Assembly (NCBI RefSeq): GCF_900543425.1
Contig: NZ_UQRQ01000025.1
Location: 1 to 42,564, forward strand
Direction of reading: 5' to 3'
Length of the DNA: 42,564 nucleotides
Origin: an uncultured Sanguibacteroides sp.
GTDB lineage: Bacteria; Bacteroidota; Bacteroidia; Bacteroidales; Marinifilaceae
Below, in pieces: positions 17,633 to 26,307 of the stretch (its first letter is position 1; the number at the start of each line of letters is the position of its first letter). The notes under the pieces were generated by a model. The model made no database searches and was not told the origin of the DNA. It worked only from the letters and a program-made list of their open reading frames with translations. The position numbers were made by a program, and so were the translations under genes.

Positions 17633-19453
17633 TTACAAAGCCTTATCCAATTTCGTAATGACAGTCAAGCCATCTTTATACACCTTATCCATCTCCTCTC
17701 CCTGATTGCTTCCGGGAGCATAACGAGCGTATTCACAATGGTCCAAAACATCTATAAAATTTTGTATCAATTCGGCAGAAGCTCCCCGCTTCGTAAGATG
17801 TTCATTGATATTGTCCCGGTTCAACTCCGAAACTTCTATATTCAATTTGAAACTGACATACCCCCATAAAGCTTTCAATACTTCCTGATAAAATAACTCG
17901 GAATTACCACTTTTCATTGCCACGGCAGCAGCTTTCAGACGCTTTTGCGCCATCTTGCTGGCAGCCTTACTCTTCACTCTTACCAAATCCGCGTTAGCCT
18001 TAATCCTACGACGATTCAATATCATTCCTATGACAAAAAGGATAAAAGGTATCAAGAAACTCAGCCAATAGGCCGTTGAAGCAAAATATTGAACTCCTTT
18101 CGCTTTTAAAGCACTATTTCCCGTCTTAATATAGCGAATATCCTCCCCCAACATCCTTACATCTTCCTTTTTAAAGGACTGTACGGTATTCCCCGGTATT
18201 CCCCCTCCCGTATCATTTCCTTTTAAAACATGTACCTTATACTCCTTTCCTTTCAATACTTTGTATTTAGCTGCCAAAGGATCGAAGAAAGAATATTCAA
18301 TGGAAGGTATCGTATAATCACCCGCGAAACGAGGTATAATCAAGTATTCATAGGTAACCGTACCCGTGGAACCGCTCACCGTAGTCCGCAGATCTTTCGT
18401 TACCTTAGGATCGAATATATCAAAATCGGGAGGCAAGGAGATTCTCGGAGCTTCCAGCAACTTCAAATTACCCGTTCCCTTGAATATCACCTTATAAGTC
18501 AACGCATCATTCGCCTTTAACGTATCAGGAGACAAGGAAGTCGACATACTTAATGTTCCGACCATCCCGCTAAACCCTAAAGGCTTCCCGGCTTCCGGTA
18601 AATTCTTTACGGTTATTTTCACCGGCTTCGTACGTCGTAATACCGTTACCGTACGCGAATTTCCGAAAAAGCTATCAAAATAATCCGGCGTACCGCCTAC
18701 CCGCTGCAATACCCTACAATCCAACTCGAAAGGTTCTATCGTCAGGACACCGGCATGCTGAGGGAAAAGAACATCCTGCTTCAACACGCCGACATCGTAA
18801 ATTTTCCCGTTATACTCTTCTCTCTTTAGTTCGACACGAGGAACATCTACATTTTCAGCGAGAAATCCGTCAAAAGCGGGAAACTTCGTACGTCCGAAAC
18901 CATTCAAATCCACCCTCGAATATACCTTCAATGTAGCCACTAAACTCTCGCCCACGTATAGACTGCTTCTGTTAACTTCCAGCCGCAAGAATAAATTATC
19001 CTCCGTAATTCGCCCGGATACCTCACGCGTGTCGGCCTGCTCTTGGCCCCGATTTGCTCGAGAAGTACCCTCGTCTTTCACGACCTTTATCTTCAATGAT
19101 TTAGACTTAATCTCTTTACCATCCACAACGATCGTGGCCGGATCGATAGTATATTCACCCTCTTCATCGGCAATTAATATATAAGAATAGGTTACCGACG
19201 CCTCTACTGTCGCTTTACCGTTAATAATTGTAACGTTCTGGGCTTCACTTACAGAAGGTCCCATCAACAATTCAAATCCTTTTAAGGTGGGTAATTTCAT
19301 ATTCTCACCCTTTTTACTCAGCGTATAAACCAATTTGAACTGTTCTCCTACACCCACGACACTCGGGGCAGAGACCTCCAGTTTAACATCCTGGGCAAAT
19401 CCCTCTACTCCCCCTAAAATACATATGATAATTGCAATTATAAATGACCTCAT
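17633..19453 (-). CDS. batD: BatD: large periplasmic protein with C-terminal membrane anchor
   Basis: The 606-residue product belongs to the BatD/oxygen-tolerance family. A signal peptide (1-21) precedes several Ig-like beta domains (about 22-440), opening with KLEVSAPSVVGVGEQFKLVYTLS, the typical N-terminal strand. One membrane helix (about 461-482) is followed by a cytoplasmic tail of about 120 residues with helical content. Relatives sit between BatC and BatE, as here. It probably forms the periplasmic part of a membrane complex with BatA, BatB and BatC; the exact role is not known. Confidence 0.92.
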   Translation of the reverse strand: MRSFIIAIIICILGGVEGFAQDVKLEVSAPSVVGVGEQFKLVYTLSKKGENMKLPTLKGFELLMGPSVSEAQNVTIINGKATVEASVTYSYILIADEEGEYTIDPATIVVDGKEIKSKSLKIKVVKDEGTSRANRGQEQADTREVSGRITEDNLFLRLEVNRSSLYVGESLVATLKVYSRVDLNGFGRTKFPAFDGFLAENVDVPRVELKREEYNGKIYDVGVLKQDVLFPQHAGVLTIEPFELDCRVLQRVGGTPDYFDSFFGNSRTVTVLRRTKPVKITVKNLPEAGKPLGFSGMVGTLSMSTSLSPDTLKANDALTYKVIFKGTGNLKLLEAPRISLPPDFDIFDPKVTKDLRTTVSGSTGTVTYEYLIIPRFAGDYTIPSIEYSFFDPLAAKYKVLKGKEYKVHVLKGNDTGGGIPGNTVQSFKKEDVRMLGEDIRYIKTGNSALKAKGVQYFASTAYWLSFLIPFILFVIGMILNRRRIKANADLVRVKSKAASKMAQKRLKAAAVAMKSGNSELFYQEVLKALWGYVSFKLNIEVSELNRDNINEHLTKRGASAELIQNFIDVLDHCEYARYAPGSNQGEEMDKVYKDGLTVITKLDKAL

Positions 19454-19499
19454 TGTTCTTTTTTTAAACGTGTCCGTTAGCCTCTAAGAATACACAAAA

Positions 19500-20306
19500 T
19501 TACCAATTCTTTTCAATTTTCATCTTCTTCGCTTTCTGAGCCTGAACTTTCTCTTTTTGTACCTTCTCCTGCGTCTTCTTCTCGTCAGCTTCCAAAGCAT
19601 CTAACAAACGCTTGGCATCTTCCTTGGAAATCTTCGCTCCCTGTCCCTGCTGCTCTTTATTTTGCTGATTTTGATCCTTGTTTTGCTGGTCCTTATTCTG
19701 CTGGTCTTTGTTTTGATCTTGATTCTGTTGATCCTTATTCTGATCCTTGTTCTGTTGATCTTTATCTTGCTGATTTTGATCCTTGTTTTGCTGGTCTTGA
19801 TTCTGCTGGTCTTTGTTTTGATCTTGATTCTGTTGATCCTTGTTTTGGTCCTTGTTCTGATCATCCTTGTTTTGCTGATCTTGCTTTTGTTTACGGGCAA
19901 ACTCTAAATTATACTTGGTCTCGGGAGAGTTCGGACGATTCCGTAAAGATTGCTTATAAGCCTCTATACTCTCGTCTAATTTATTCATAGACAATAGAGT
20001 ATTACCAATATTATGATACAACTCACCCAACCGCTCCTTATTCGTCTCGTCCTTGGTCAAGGACATAAATTGTTGCAATGCCTCGTCGTATTTTTTCTGT
20101 TTATACATGGCATCACCTAAGTTAAAAGCCGCCTCATAAGAATCCACTTCTTTATCCAAAGCCTTCCGATACTCCACTTCCGCTTTTTCAAAATCTTGCT
20201 TATGGAACAAGGTATTTCCACCACGAATGAGCTTTCTCTCCTGTTGTGCCTGCGATGTTAAACTCATCGTCAAAGCAACCGCTATCAGTATTATTGTCTT
20301 CATCAT
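19500..20306 (-). CDS. batC: BatC: TPR protein with long Q/N/K/D-rich repeat
   Basis: The 268-residue protein has a signal peptide (about 1-20), three to four TPRs (about 22-140, ending RNRPNSPETKYNLEFARKQ) and then a low-complexity tail of about 85 residues built from QNKDQNKDQQ-type units. It ends in a short charged segment, KKMKIEKNW. TPR with a Gln/Asn-rich tail is typical of BatC. It lies four bases after batB, so the two are translationally linked. The DNA of the repeat is nearly periodic and should vary in length between strains. Confidence 0.88.
   Translation of the reverse strand: MMKTIILIAVALTMSLTSQAQQERKLIRGGNTLFHKQDFEKAEVEYRKALDKEVDSYEAAFNLGDAMYKQKKYDEALQQFMSLTKDETNKERLGELYHNIGNTLLSMNKLDESIEAYKQSLRNRPNSPETKYNLEFARKQKQDQQNKDDQNKDQNKDQQNQDQNKDQQNQDQQNKDQNQQDKDQQNKDQNKDQQNQDQNKDQQNKDQQNKDQNQQNKEQQGQGAKISKEDAKRLLDALEADEKKTQEKVQKEKVQAQKAKKMKIEKNW
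19640..19893 (-). repeat. in-gene degenerate tandem repeat of batC (Q/N/K/D codons)
   Basis: Multiples of three or six codons reading CAA/AAC/AAG/GAC combinations are repeated over about 250 bases. The repeat keeps frame. The opposite strand therefore shows an artificial Leu/Ile/Val-rich open frame that is not a gene. Confidence 0.8.
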
Positions 20307-20310
20307 ACTC

Positions 20311-21354
20311 CTAATTTTTTACGGTTTCCTCATTACCGAATATATTAATCTTCAATAGATTTTTATTCTTACGTCCTAAGACGATAAATTCAAGCAATAC
20401 AAACAATAAACCTATTAAAATAAAATATTGATATTTTTCCGAATAATCACTATATACCCGTTCTTCCAACAAGGTTTTATCCATCCGATTAATTTCATCC
20501 AATAAAGTTGTCAATCCGACATTCGAATTACTTGCCCGTACGAACATTCCTTCTCCCGCCTTGGCAATAGCCCTCAATGTCTCCTCATCCAACTTGGAAA
20601 TCACCACGTTTCCCGAACCGTCTTTCATAAATTGGCCGGGATTTCCCTTTTCCGGAATCGGCCCTCCTTGTGGTAATCCCATTCCTATCGTATGCACATA
20701 TATTCCCTTTTCCCTCGCAGCTTTAGCAGCAGCAACAGCATCGTCCTGATGATTTTCCCCGTCCGTAATCACAATGATCGCTTTAGAAGCCTCCGTGTTC
20801 GGAGTAAACGATTTGGCTGCCAAATCGATCGCATTACCAATAGCCGTTCCCTGTATCGGTACGATATCCGTACTTATCCCGGATAAAAACAACTTGGCAG
20901 AAGAGTAATCCGTTGTAATCGGCAATTGCACATAAGCGTCACCGGCAAAAACGATCAAACCGATTTTATCGTTATTCAACTTCTCCACCATCCGGGAAAT
21001 TGCCTGCTTGGCAGCCTCCAGACGATCGGGTTTTATATCCTGAGCCAACATCGAATTGGAAACGTCCAAGGCAATAATCAACTCCACGCCCTCTTTTTTT
21101 ACCTGTTGCAATTTAGAGCCGAATTGAGGTCCCGCGACACCCAATATGATAAAAAAGAGTGCGATCAAGATCAGAACGAACTTTAATGCTCCCCTCTTAA
21201 AGGATAATAAAGGCATTAAGCCACTTAGCAAATCCGGATTTCCAAATACCGCTATCGCCTTCTTCTTATGCCTTACCGTTACGATATAAAATATAACCAG
21301 TAACGGAATGACAATCAATAAATATAACAAGTCAGGATGCGCAAATCTAAACAT
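20311..21354 (-). CDS. batB: BatB: membrane-anchored von Willebrand factor A protein
   Basis: The 347-residue product has two N-terminal membrane helices (about 8-27 and 57-75), a VWA domain with an intact metal-ion-dependent adhesion site (Asp97-Val-Ser99-Asn-Ser101) and a C-terminal helix (about 316-333). It pairs with BatA, 67 bases upstream on the same strand. The BatA/BatB heterotypic VWA pair is a fixed feature of the Bat cluster; the metal site suggests binding to a partner protein, perhaps under control of the MoxR ATPase encoded at the head of the operon. Confidence 0.93.
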   Translation of the reverse strand: MFRFAHPDLLYLLIVIPLLVIFYIVTVRHKKKAIAVFGNPDLLSGLMPLLSFKRGALKFVLILIALFFIILGVAGPQFGSKLQQVKKEGVELIIALDVSNSMLAQDIKPDRLEAAKQAISRMVEKLNNDKIGLIVFAGDAYVQLPITTDYSSAKLFLSGISTDIVPIQGTAIGNAIDLAAKSFTPNTEASKAIIVITDGENHQDDAVAAAKAAREKGIYVHTIGMGLPQGGPIPEKGNPGQFMKDGSGNVVISKLDEETLRAIAKAGEGMFVRASNSNVGLTTLLDEINRMDKTLLEERVYSDYSEKYQYFILIGLLFVLLEFIVLGRKNKNLLKINIFGNEETVKN

Positions 21355-21421
21355 ACCTTCTATTTTTTAAGTGGTAAACCACATTTTCAATACTATTCAT
21401 ATAACTCCTCCTCGATACCCG

Positions 21422-22414
21422 TTACGGAATTTTCCGCAATAACGTGTACCGACAAACAGATTCCAATATCAACAACAATGCTCCGATCAAAGCAAAATAA
21501 AAATATTGTTCGTTCTTCTTACTGAAATGCTTTACTTCTATCTTACTCTTTTCCAATTGATCGATCTCCTGGTATATCTGAGCCAGTTTGGCATTATCGG
21601 TTGCCCTGAAATATTTTCCTCCCGTCATATTGGCAATCTGCATCAAAACATCTTCATCGATTTCCACGGGCATACGCTGCAATTGAACACCAAAAGGAGT
21701 TTGTACCGGATAAGGAGCCTCTCCCAAAGTTCCCACGCCGATCGTATAAACCCGGATACCGAAAGTATTAGCTAACTCCGCGGCCGTCATGGGAGCAATG
21801 GCCCCCCGGTTGTTTACTCCATCCGTCAACAAAATAATCACCTTTGACTTGGAAGGACTGTCTTTCAAACGGTTTACCGCATTGGCTAACCCCAATCCTA
21901 TCGCCGTCCCGTCCTCTATCATCCCGCTATGAATATCCTTCATCACATTGACTAATACGGCCTGATCCGTCGTCAACGGACTTTGCGTGAAACTCTCTCC
22001 CGCAAAAACCACCAGACCAATCCGATCCTGAGGACGCTCCAGTATAAATTTCGTGGCCACCTCTTTAGCTGCTTCCAGACGGTCGGGAGTGAAATCCCGT
22101 GCCAGCATACTTCCGGAAATATCCAAAGCCAACACGATATCGATACCTTCACTGTTATAGGTCTGCCAGCTGTTACTGGATTGAGGACGGGCAAGGGCAA
22201 ATACCAAAAATACAATAGCCAGTACTCTCGCGGCAAACAATAAATGACGAGCCCAAATCCGATTGCCCCGTTTCATCATCTTAAATATCCTAATAGAAGA
22301 AAACTGCAAATCAGCATGCGAACGTTTCTCCTTTAGCACATACCAGATAATCATCGGTATCAATACCAATAATATCCAAAAATACCCAGGGCTTGCAAAT
22401 TCATATCCAAACAT
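21422..22414 (-). CDS. batA: BatA: membrane-anchored von Willebrand factor A protein
   Basis: The 330-residue protein opens with a membrane helix (about 9-27), has a second at about 57-75, and then a VWA domain with an intact DxSxS site at Asp98, Ser100 and Ser102 followed by the conserved Asp in the DGVNNRG loop. A C-terminal helix (about 307-325) anchors it. Sequence and order (BatA before BatB) match the family. It is probably one subunit of a VWA pair acting with MoxR at the inner membrane. Confidence 0.93.
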   Translation of the reverse strand: MFGYEFASPGYFWILLVLIPMIIWYVLKEKRSHADLQFSSIRIFKMMKRGNRIWARHLLFAARVLAIVFLVFALARPQSSNSWQTYNSEGIDIVLALDISGSMLARDFTPDRLEAAKEVATKFILERPQDRIGLVVFAGESFTQSPLTTDQAVLVNVMKDIHSGMIEDGTAIGLGLANAVNRLKDSPSKSKVIILLTDGVNNRGAIAPMTAAELANTFGIRVYTIGVGTLGEAPYPVQTPFGVQLQRMPVEIDEDVLMQIANMTGGKYFRATDNAKLAQIYQEIDQLEKSKIEVKHFSKKNEQYFYFALIGALLLILESVCRYTLLRKIP

Positions 22415-22512
22415 AATCTTTTCATTTGAACATTCGACATCTGAAAAAGTTCACGTCCCCGAAAGGTTCGCTCTTCTCCAAATCTACAAATGAATATATT
22501 TTCAAATCAATT

Positions 22513-23547
22513 CTACTTTTCTTCTCTCTCTTCCGCTTCCTTTCGTGCTGCCTCCTCTTTCTCCCGTTCTTCCCGTTCACGAATCTCCTTCTCCTGCTTT
22601 TCCTGCTCTTTCAATTCCTGTACCTGCTCATTCGTGTGGTTGACAAACTCAAAAGCAATATCCAGATTCCGGGCATTCTCATCCGGCAAGGGCATTGCCT
22701 TGGCAAATTTCACGAAATCGGCAGTCTCAAACATCATCCCCAGCTTATCTTTTAACGGAGCAGCGACTTCCTTACACCCCTCCAATGACCGCATGGTTTC
22801 AAACGAAGTCTGCTCCATAGCCGGAATATCCAACTCTCCATCCAAATAATTCCGGATCGCATCCGTCAACTGCGTATAATACTCCTTTGTTTTTCCACTT
22901 TGCCATAATTTTTCTTCCTTGATCTCGTTCAAAGCTTTTATCGCCAAATCATAAGGAGGAATGGCCGGTTTTTCGATAGCAAACAAAGGCTTATTGGCTC
23001 TACGCTTCTTAATAATCCACCAAACCAAAAGCAGGATCGCAAGACCTAATAAAACCCATAACAGGTAGGGAAGGATCTCTGCCAACGTCCAGGGTGTCGC
23101 TATCGGCATGACAATATCGTAATTCCCTTTCTGCTGATCGACCGCATACGTGTTTACGATCAATTGCATGGGATCTGTCCGCAACACATTATTATAACTC
23201 TCTTTTTCCACTTGGATAGGCAAAGGAGGTATCGTATAAACACCCGAATCAAAAGAAGTGATCAGGTAAGCCTCCTGTATTAACATTCGGCCGTCTTTCT
23301 CCTTTATCGAATCCCGAACAGGACCGGAAATAACCTCGACACCGCTAACGATCGTATCTTTCAACAACGGAAAAACGACCCGAACACCCGGATCGGCCTT
23401 CACCTTCATTTTCAAATGAATCTGGTCGCCGATCATGATGTAGTTCGTGTCCAACTCGGCAATATATTCAATGTTTTGCGCCTTCACACCCGCGATACAT
23501 CCCAGCAAAACAACAATCAATATAACTAACTTATTTTTCATGTTCAT
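22513..23547 (-). CDS. bat-operon membrane protein, BatD-like N-terminus with DUF4381-like helix and tail
   Basis: The 344-residue protein lies between the DUF58 gene and batA, the usual place for this family in Bacteroidota. It has a signal peptide (about 1-23), a beta-rich periplasmic domain (about 24-150) that resembles a short BatD domain (IGDQIHLKMKVKADPGVRVV), and one membrane helix (about 156-178). A cytoplasmic helical region follows (about 190-300, with KTKEYYTQLTDAIRNYL) and then a Glu/Lys/Arg-rich probable coiled coil (308-344). Its function is unknown. It probably joins the Bat complex. Confidence 0.82.
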   Translation of the reverse strand: MNMKNKLVILIVVLLGCIAGVKAQNIEYIAELDTNYIMIGDQIHLKMKVKADPGVRVVFPLLKDTIVSGVEVISGPVRDSIKEKDGRMLIQEAYLITSFDSGVYTIPPLPIQVEKESYNNVLRTDPMQLIVNTYAVDQQKGNYDIVMPIATPWTLAEILPYLLWVLLGLAILLLVWWIIKKRRANKPLFAIEKPAIPPYDLAIKALNEIKEEKLWQSGKTKEYYTQLTDAIRNYLDGELDIPAMEQTSFETMRSLEGCKEVAAPLKDKLGMMFETADFVKFAKAMPLPDENARNLDIAFEFVNHTNEQVQELKEQEKQEKEIREREEREKEEAARKEAEEREEK

Positions 23548-23587
23548 CTTTTGCTTTTATATTTCTTCTTCCGCCGCATTTTTATGT

Positions 23588-24466
23588 TTAATAACCGGCT
23601 CCCCGGCGTTTAAATAAAGCAATCAGGGACATCACGTAATCCTCGTCCGAACTGATAGAAGCGACATCTACCCCGGAATGTTTAAATATACGATCCAAAT
23701 CCTTTTCCCGCTCAAATACATAACGGCGATAATCTTCCTGCACCCGGCGATCGGAGGTATCGATCCAGATGTGTTCGCCACTCTCCGCATCTGTTAAATA
23801 CATTAACCCGACAGGAGGAATCTCATTTTCCCGAGGATCATACACCCTCAACGCCACGATATCATGTTTTTTATTTGCAATCATCAAAGGATGCTCAAAA
23901 TCATGATCATCCATGAAGTCGGAGATTAAAAAACAGGTACAACGCTTTTTAATAGCATTGGTCAAATACTGTAAAGCCTCGGCAATATTGGTCTGCTTGT
24001 CTTCAGGCTTAAAATCGATCAACTCTCGAATAATATGTAAGATATGAGTTCTTCCCTTTTTGGGTGGAATAAATTTCTCTATCTTATCCGAAAAGAAAAT
24101 AACTCCGATTTTATCATTATTCTGTATGGCAGAAAAAGCCAAGACCGCGGCAATTTCAGTAATTTGATTTTTCTTTAATTTTGAAATCGTACCGAAGTTA
24201 CGGGAGCCGCTTACATCGATCAGTAACATGACCGTCAACTCCCGTTCTTCCTCGAATATCTTCACGTAAGGATGGTTATAGCGAGCCGTCACGTTCCAAT
24301 CGATACTCCGGATATCATCCCCGTATTGATATTCCCGAACTTCACTAAAAGTCATTCCTCGCCCTTTAAAGGCCGAATGATATTCTCCCGCAAAAATATT
24401 TTTCGATAATCCCCGGGTTTTAATCTCTATTTTTCTGACTCGTTTTAACAGATCTGAAGTTTCCAC
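23588..24466 (-). CDS. DUF58 domain protein of the moxR/bat operon
   Basis: The 292-residue cytosolic protein has the DUF58 hallmark REYQYGDDIRSIDWNVTAR (about 44-62) followed by a VWA-like fold with a DVSGS metal site (Asp84, Ser86, Ser88). DUF58 genes almost always follow a MoxR ATPase, as here. The protein probably serves as a partner or substrate adaptor of the ATPase. Biochemical role is not established. Confidence 0.92.
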   Translation of the reverse strand: METSDLLKRVRKIEIKTRGLSKNIFAGEYHSAFKGRGMTFSEVREYQYGDDIRSIDWNVTARYNHPYVKIFEEERELTVMLLIDVSGSRNFGTISKLKKNQITEIAAVLAFSAIQNNDKIGVIFFSDKIEKFIPPKKGRTHILHIIRELIDFKPEDKQTNIAEALQYLTNAIKKRCTCFLISDFMDDHDFEHPLMIANKKHDIVALRVYDPRENEIPPVGLMYLTDAESGEHIWIDTSDRRVQEDYRRYVFEREKDLDRIFKHSGVDVASISSDEDYVMSLIALFKRRGAGY

Positions 24467-24536
24467 CTTAATTCATTTTAGATTTACCGATTCTAAATTC
24501 GAAATTCCAGCCTCAAAACTGGTACTTGCTTGGGAT

Positions 24537-24559
24537 TATGATTTCTACCCGAAATCATA
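24537..24559. repeat. small perfect hairpin between moxR and the DUF58 gene
   Basis: TATGATTTC (24537-24545) pairs with GAAATCATA (24551-24559) around TACCC. There is no T run, so it is not a typical terminator. It may be related to the TTTATGATTTCGG phrase of the dispersed intergenic repeat, and could adjust mRNA stability within the operon. Confidence 0.55.
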
Positions 24560-24565
24560 GATCGA

Positions 24566-25558
24566 TTAAGGCACCTCTACCGTGTTCAATATCTCGCTGA
24601 TAATATCCTCGCTTGTCAGATTATTAGCCTCTGCCTCATAACTCAAACCGATACGATGACGCAATACATCATGACAAACAGCCCTCACATCTTCCGGGAT
24701 AACATATCCCCTCCGTTTTATAAAGGCATAAGCCTGAGCCGCTTTGGCCAAACTGATACTTGCACGAGGAGAGGCTCCGTAAGCAATCATCGTGACAAAC
24801 TTCTCCAACCCGTGTTCCTGAGGATAACGCGTCGCAAAAACGATATCTACAATATATTTTTCTATTTTCTCATCTAAGTAAACCTCTTTCACCACTTCAC
24901 GCGCCCGCATAATGTCCTGCGGTTGCAGTATCGTGTTGGCTTCCGGGAAACTCTTTTCCAAATTCTGACGAACAATTAATTTTTCTTCGTCCTTTTTCGG
25001 GTAATCGATCACTACCTTCAACATAAAACGGTCTACCTGTGCTTCCGGTAACGGATAAGTACCCTCTTGCTCTATCGGATTCTGAGTGGCCATTACCAAA
25101 AAAGGTTCGTCCAATTTATAAGTCATATCCCCAATGGTAACCTGACGCTCCTGCATGGCTTCCAGTAAGGCCGATTGTACCTTTGCCGGAGCCCGGTTGA
25201 TCTCATCGGCCAATATAAAGTTTGCAAATATAGGTCCGTGTTTTACAACAAACTCTTCCTTCTTCTGAGAATAGATCATAGTACCTACCACGTCGGCCGG
25301 TAATAAATCCGGAGTAAATTGAATTCTGCTAAACTTTGCATTGATAATATGAGCCAACGTATTTATCGCTAATGTTTTCGCCAAACCGGGAACACCCTCC
25401 AATAGAATATGCCCGTTTGATAACATGCCGATCATAAGCCCTTCTATCAAATGCTTCTGGCCTACAATCACCTTATTCATCTCCATGTTTATCATATCGA
25501 CGAACGAACTTTCCTGCTGTATGCGTTCATTTAATGCTTTAATATCAACAGTATTCAT
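24566..25558 (-). CDS. MoxR-family AAA+ ATPase
   Basis: The 330-residue cytosolic AAA+ protein has Walker A GVPGLAKT (55-62), Walker B ILADEINR (115-122), the VQSALLEAMQERQVT sensor block, NPIEQEGTYPLPEAQVDRF and an AAA_lid_2 C-terminus. MoxR ATPases act as chaperones that activate or assemble metal-dependent VWA proteins, which fits the BatA/BatB/DUF58 products encoded downstream. It is the first gene of the bat operon and has an upstream gap of about 250 bases that carries a candidate promoter. Confidence 0.95.
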   Translation of the reverse strand: MNTVDIKALNERIQQESSFVDMINMEMNKVIVGQKHLIEGLMIGMLSNGHILLEGVPGLAKTLAINTLAHIINAKFSRIQFTPDLLPADVVGTMIYSQKKEEFVVKHGPIFANFILADEINRAPAKVQSALLEAMQERQVTIGDMTYKLDEPFLVMATQNPIEQEGTYPLPEAQVDRFMLKVVIDYPKKDEEKLIVRQNLEKSFPEANTILQPQDIMRAREVVKEVYLDEKIEKYIVDIVFATRYPQEHGLEKFVTMIAYGASPRASISLAKAAQAYAFIKRRGYVIPEDVRAVCHDVLRHRIGLSYEAEANNLTSEDIISEILNTVEVP

Positions 25559-25685
25559 ATACTTATATTTTAATTAGAAATTTATAATTCCGCTTTTCAT
25601 AATAACACGTAACGTAAAACTCCCGATACATGTTTCAAAAGACACACCGAACCAGGTAATTCGCCACCTTATTTTTCGGTTTCCT

Positions 25686-25693
25686 CAAAAGTA
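25686..25693 (-). promoter_or_regulatory. candidate -7 box (TACTTTTG) of the moxR-bat operon
   Basis: The minus strand reads TACTTTTG, a match to TAnnTTTG, about 128 bases before the moxR ATG. No convincing -33 element at the usual distance is seen, so the call is tentative. The rest of the gap 25559-25807 is A/T-rich with no other feature recognised. Confidence 0.4.
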
Positions 25694-25807
25694 AAGATTA
25701 TTCACCCAAATGTTAAAATGGGCCCGCTAAAAAATGTTAATGCTAATTTTAAGTTTTTCCCAAAAAAATAGTAATCCCCTCCAAAATTTTCCGATGATCG
25801 GCATTCA

Positions 25808-26215
25808 CTATTTTATCTGATCCTTTTGTTTCCCTTGACGAACCAATTTCAGATAACTGGTTATAAAAACTAAAAGAGCAAAAATGAATATTAACACACG
25901 TAAAAAAAGATTCGTCGCATCGACACTCCCGATCCGTGTCAAATCACGCAATAAGGCAGGAATAATATAAACCATCAACCCGAAGACCAACGTCATTTGC
26001 AAAATCATAAACAAACGCAACGTCTTTTTTCTGTTTCTTCGTCCCGCAGGAGCTTTTCCTTGTTCCTCCCGGGCCTGCTTCGGTCTCTGGTTCTTGTTAA
26101 TCCGAACTTGTTCCTGTTCTTGCTCCCGCTTTTTTCCGAAACGTTTCTTCAAACGCATGCCGACCATAAAAGCAAACACACAGAAAGCAATCCATATATA
26201 TGTTTCTTTACTCAT
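25808..26215 (-). CDS. small membrane protein of unknown function
   Basis: The 135-residue protein has an N-terminal membrane helix (about 6-22), a strongly basic and Gln/Glu-rich linker (about 23-65) and two further helices (about 68-90 and 104-122), ending in a basic tail. I recognise no family. It lies between priA and the moxR-bat operon on the same strand, with gaps of 92 and 249 bases, so operon membership is unclear. The base and codon use look like the neighbours', which supports a real gene. Confidence 0.6.
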   Translation of the reverse strand: MSKETYIWIAFCVFAFMVGMRLKKRFGKKREQEQEQVRINKNQRPKQAREEQGKAPAGRRNRKKTLRLFMILQMTLVFGLMVYIIPALLRDLTRIGSVDATNLFLRVLIFIFALLVFITSYLKLVRQGKQKDQIK

Positions 26216-26307
26216 TGCTACCTATTTTTATATTCCTGCACCCAAACGCAGGCAAAGATATAGAAAAACACCCAATCGACTTCTGTTTTCCGGCAAAATG
26301 TCACGGG

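Noticed and set aside
19662..19907. Plus-strand Leu/Ile/Val-rich open frame that looks like a membrane protein
   Set aside because: It is the complement of the batC Q/N/K/D repeat and an artefact of periodic codons.
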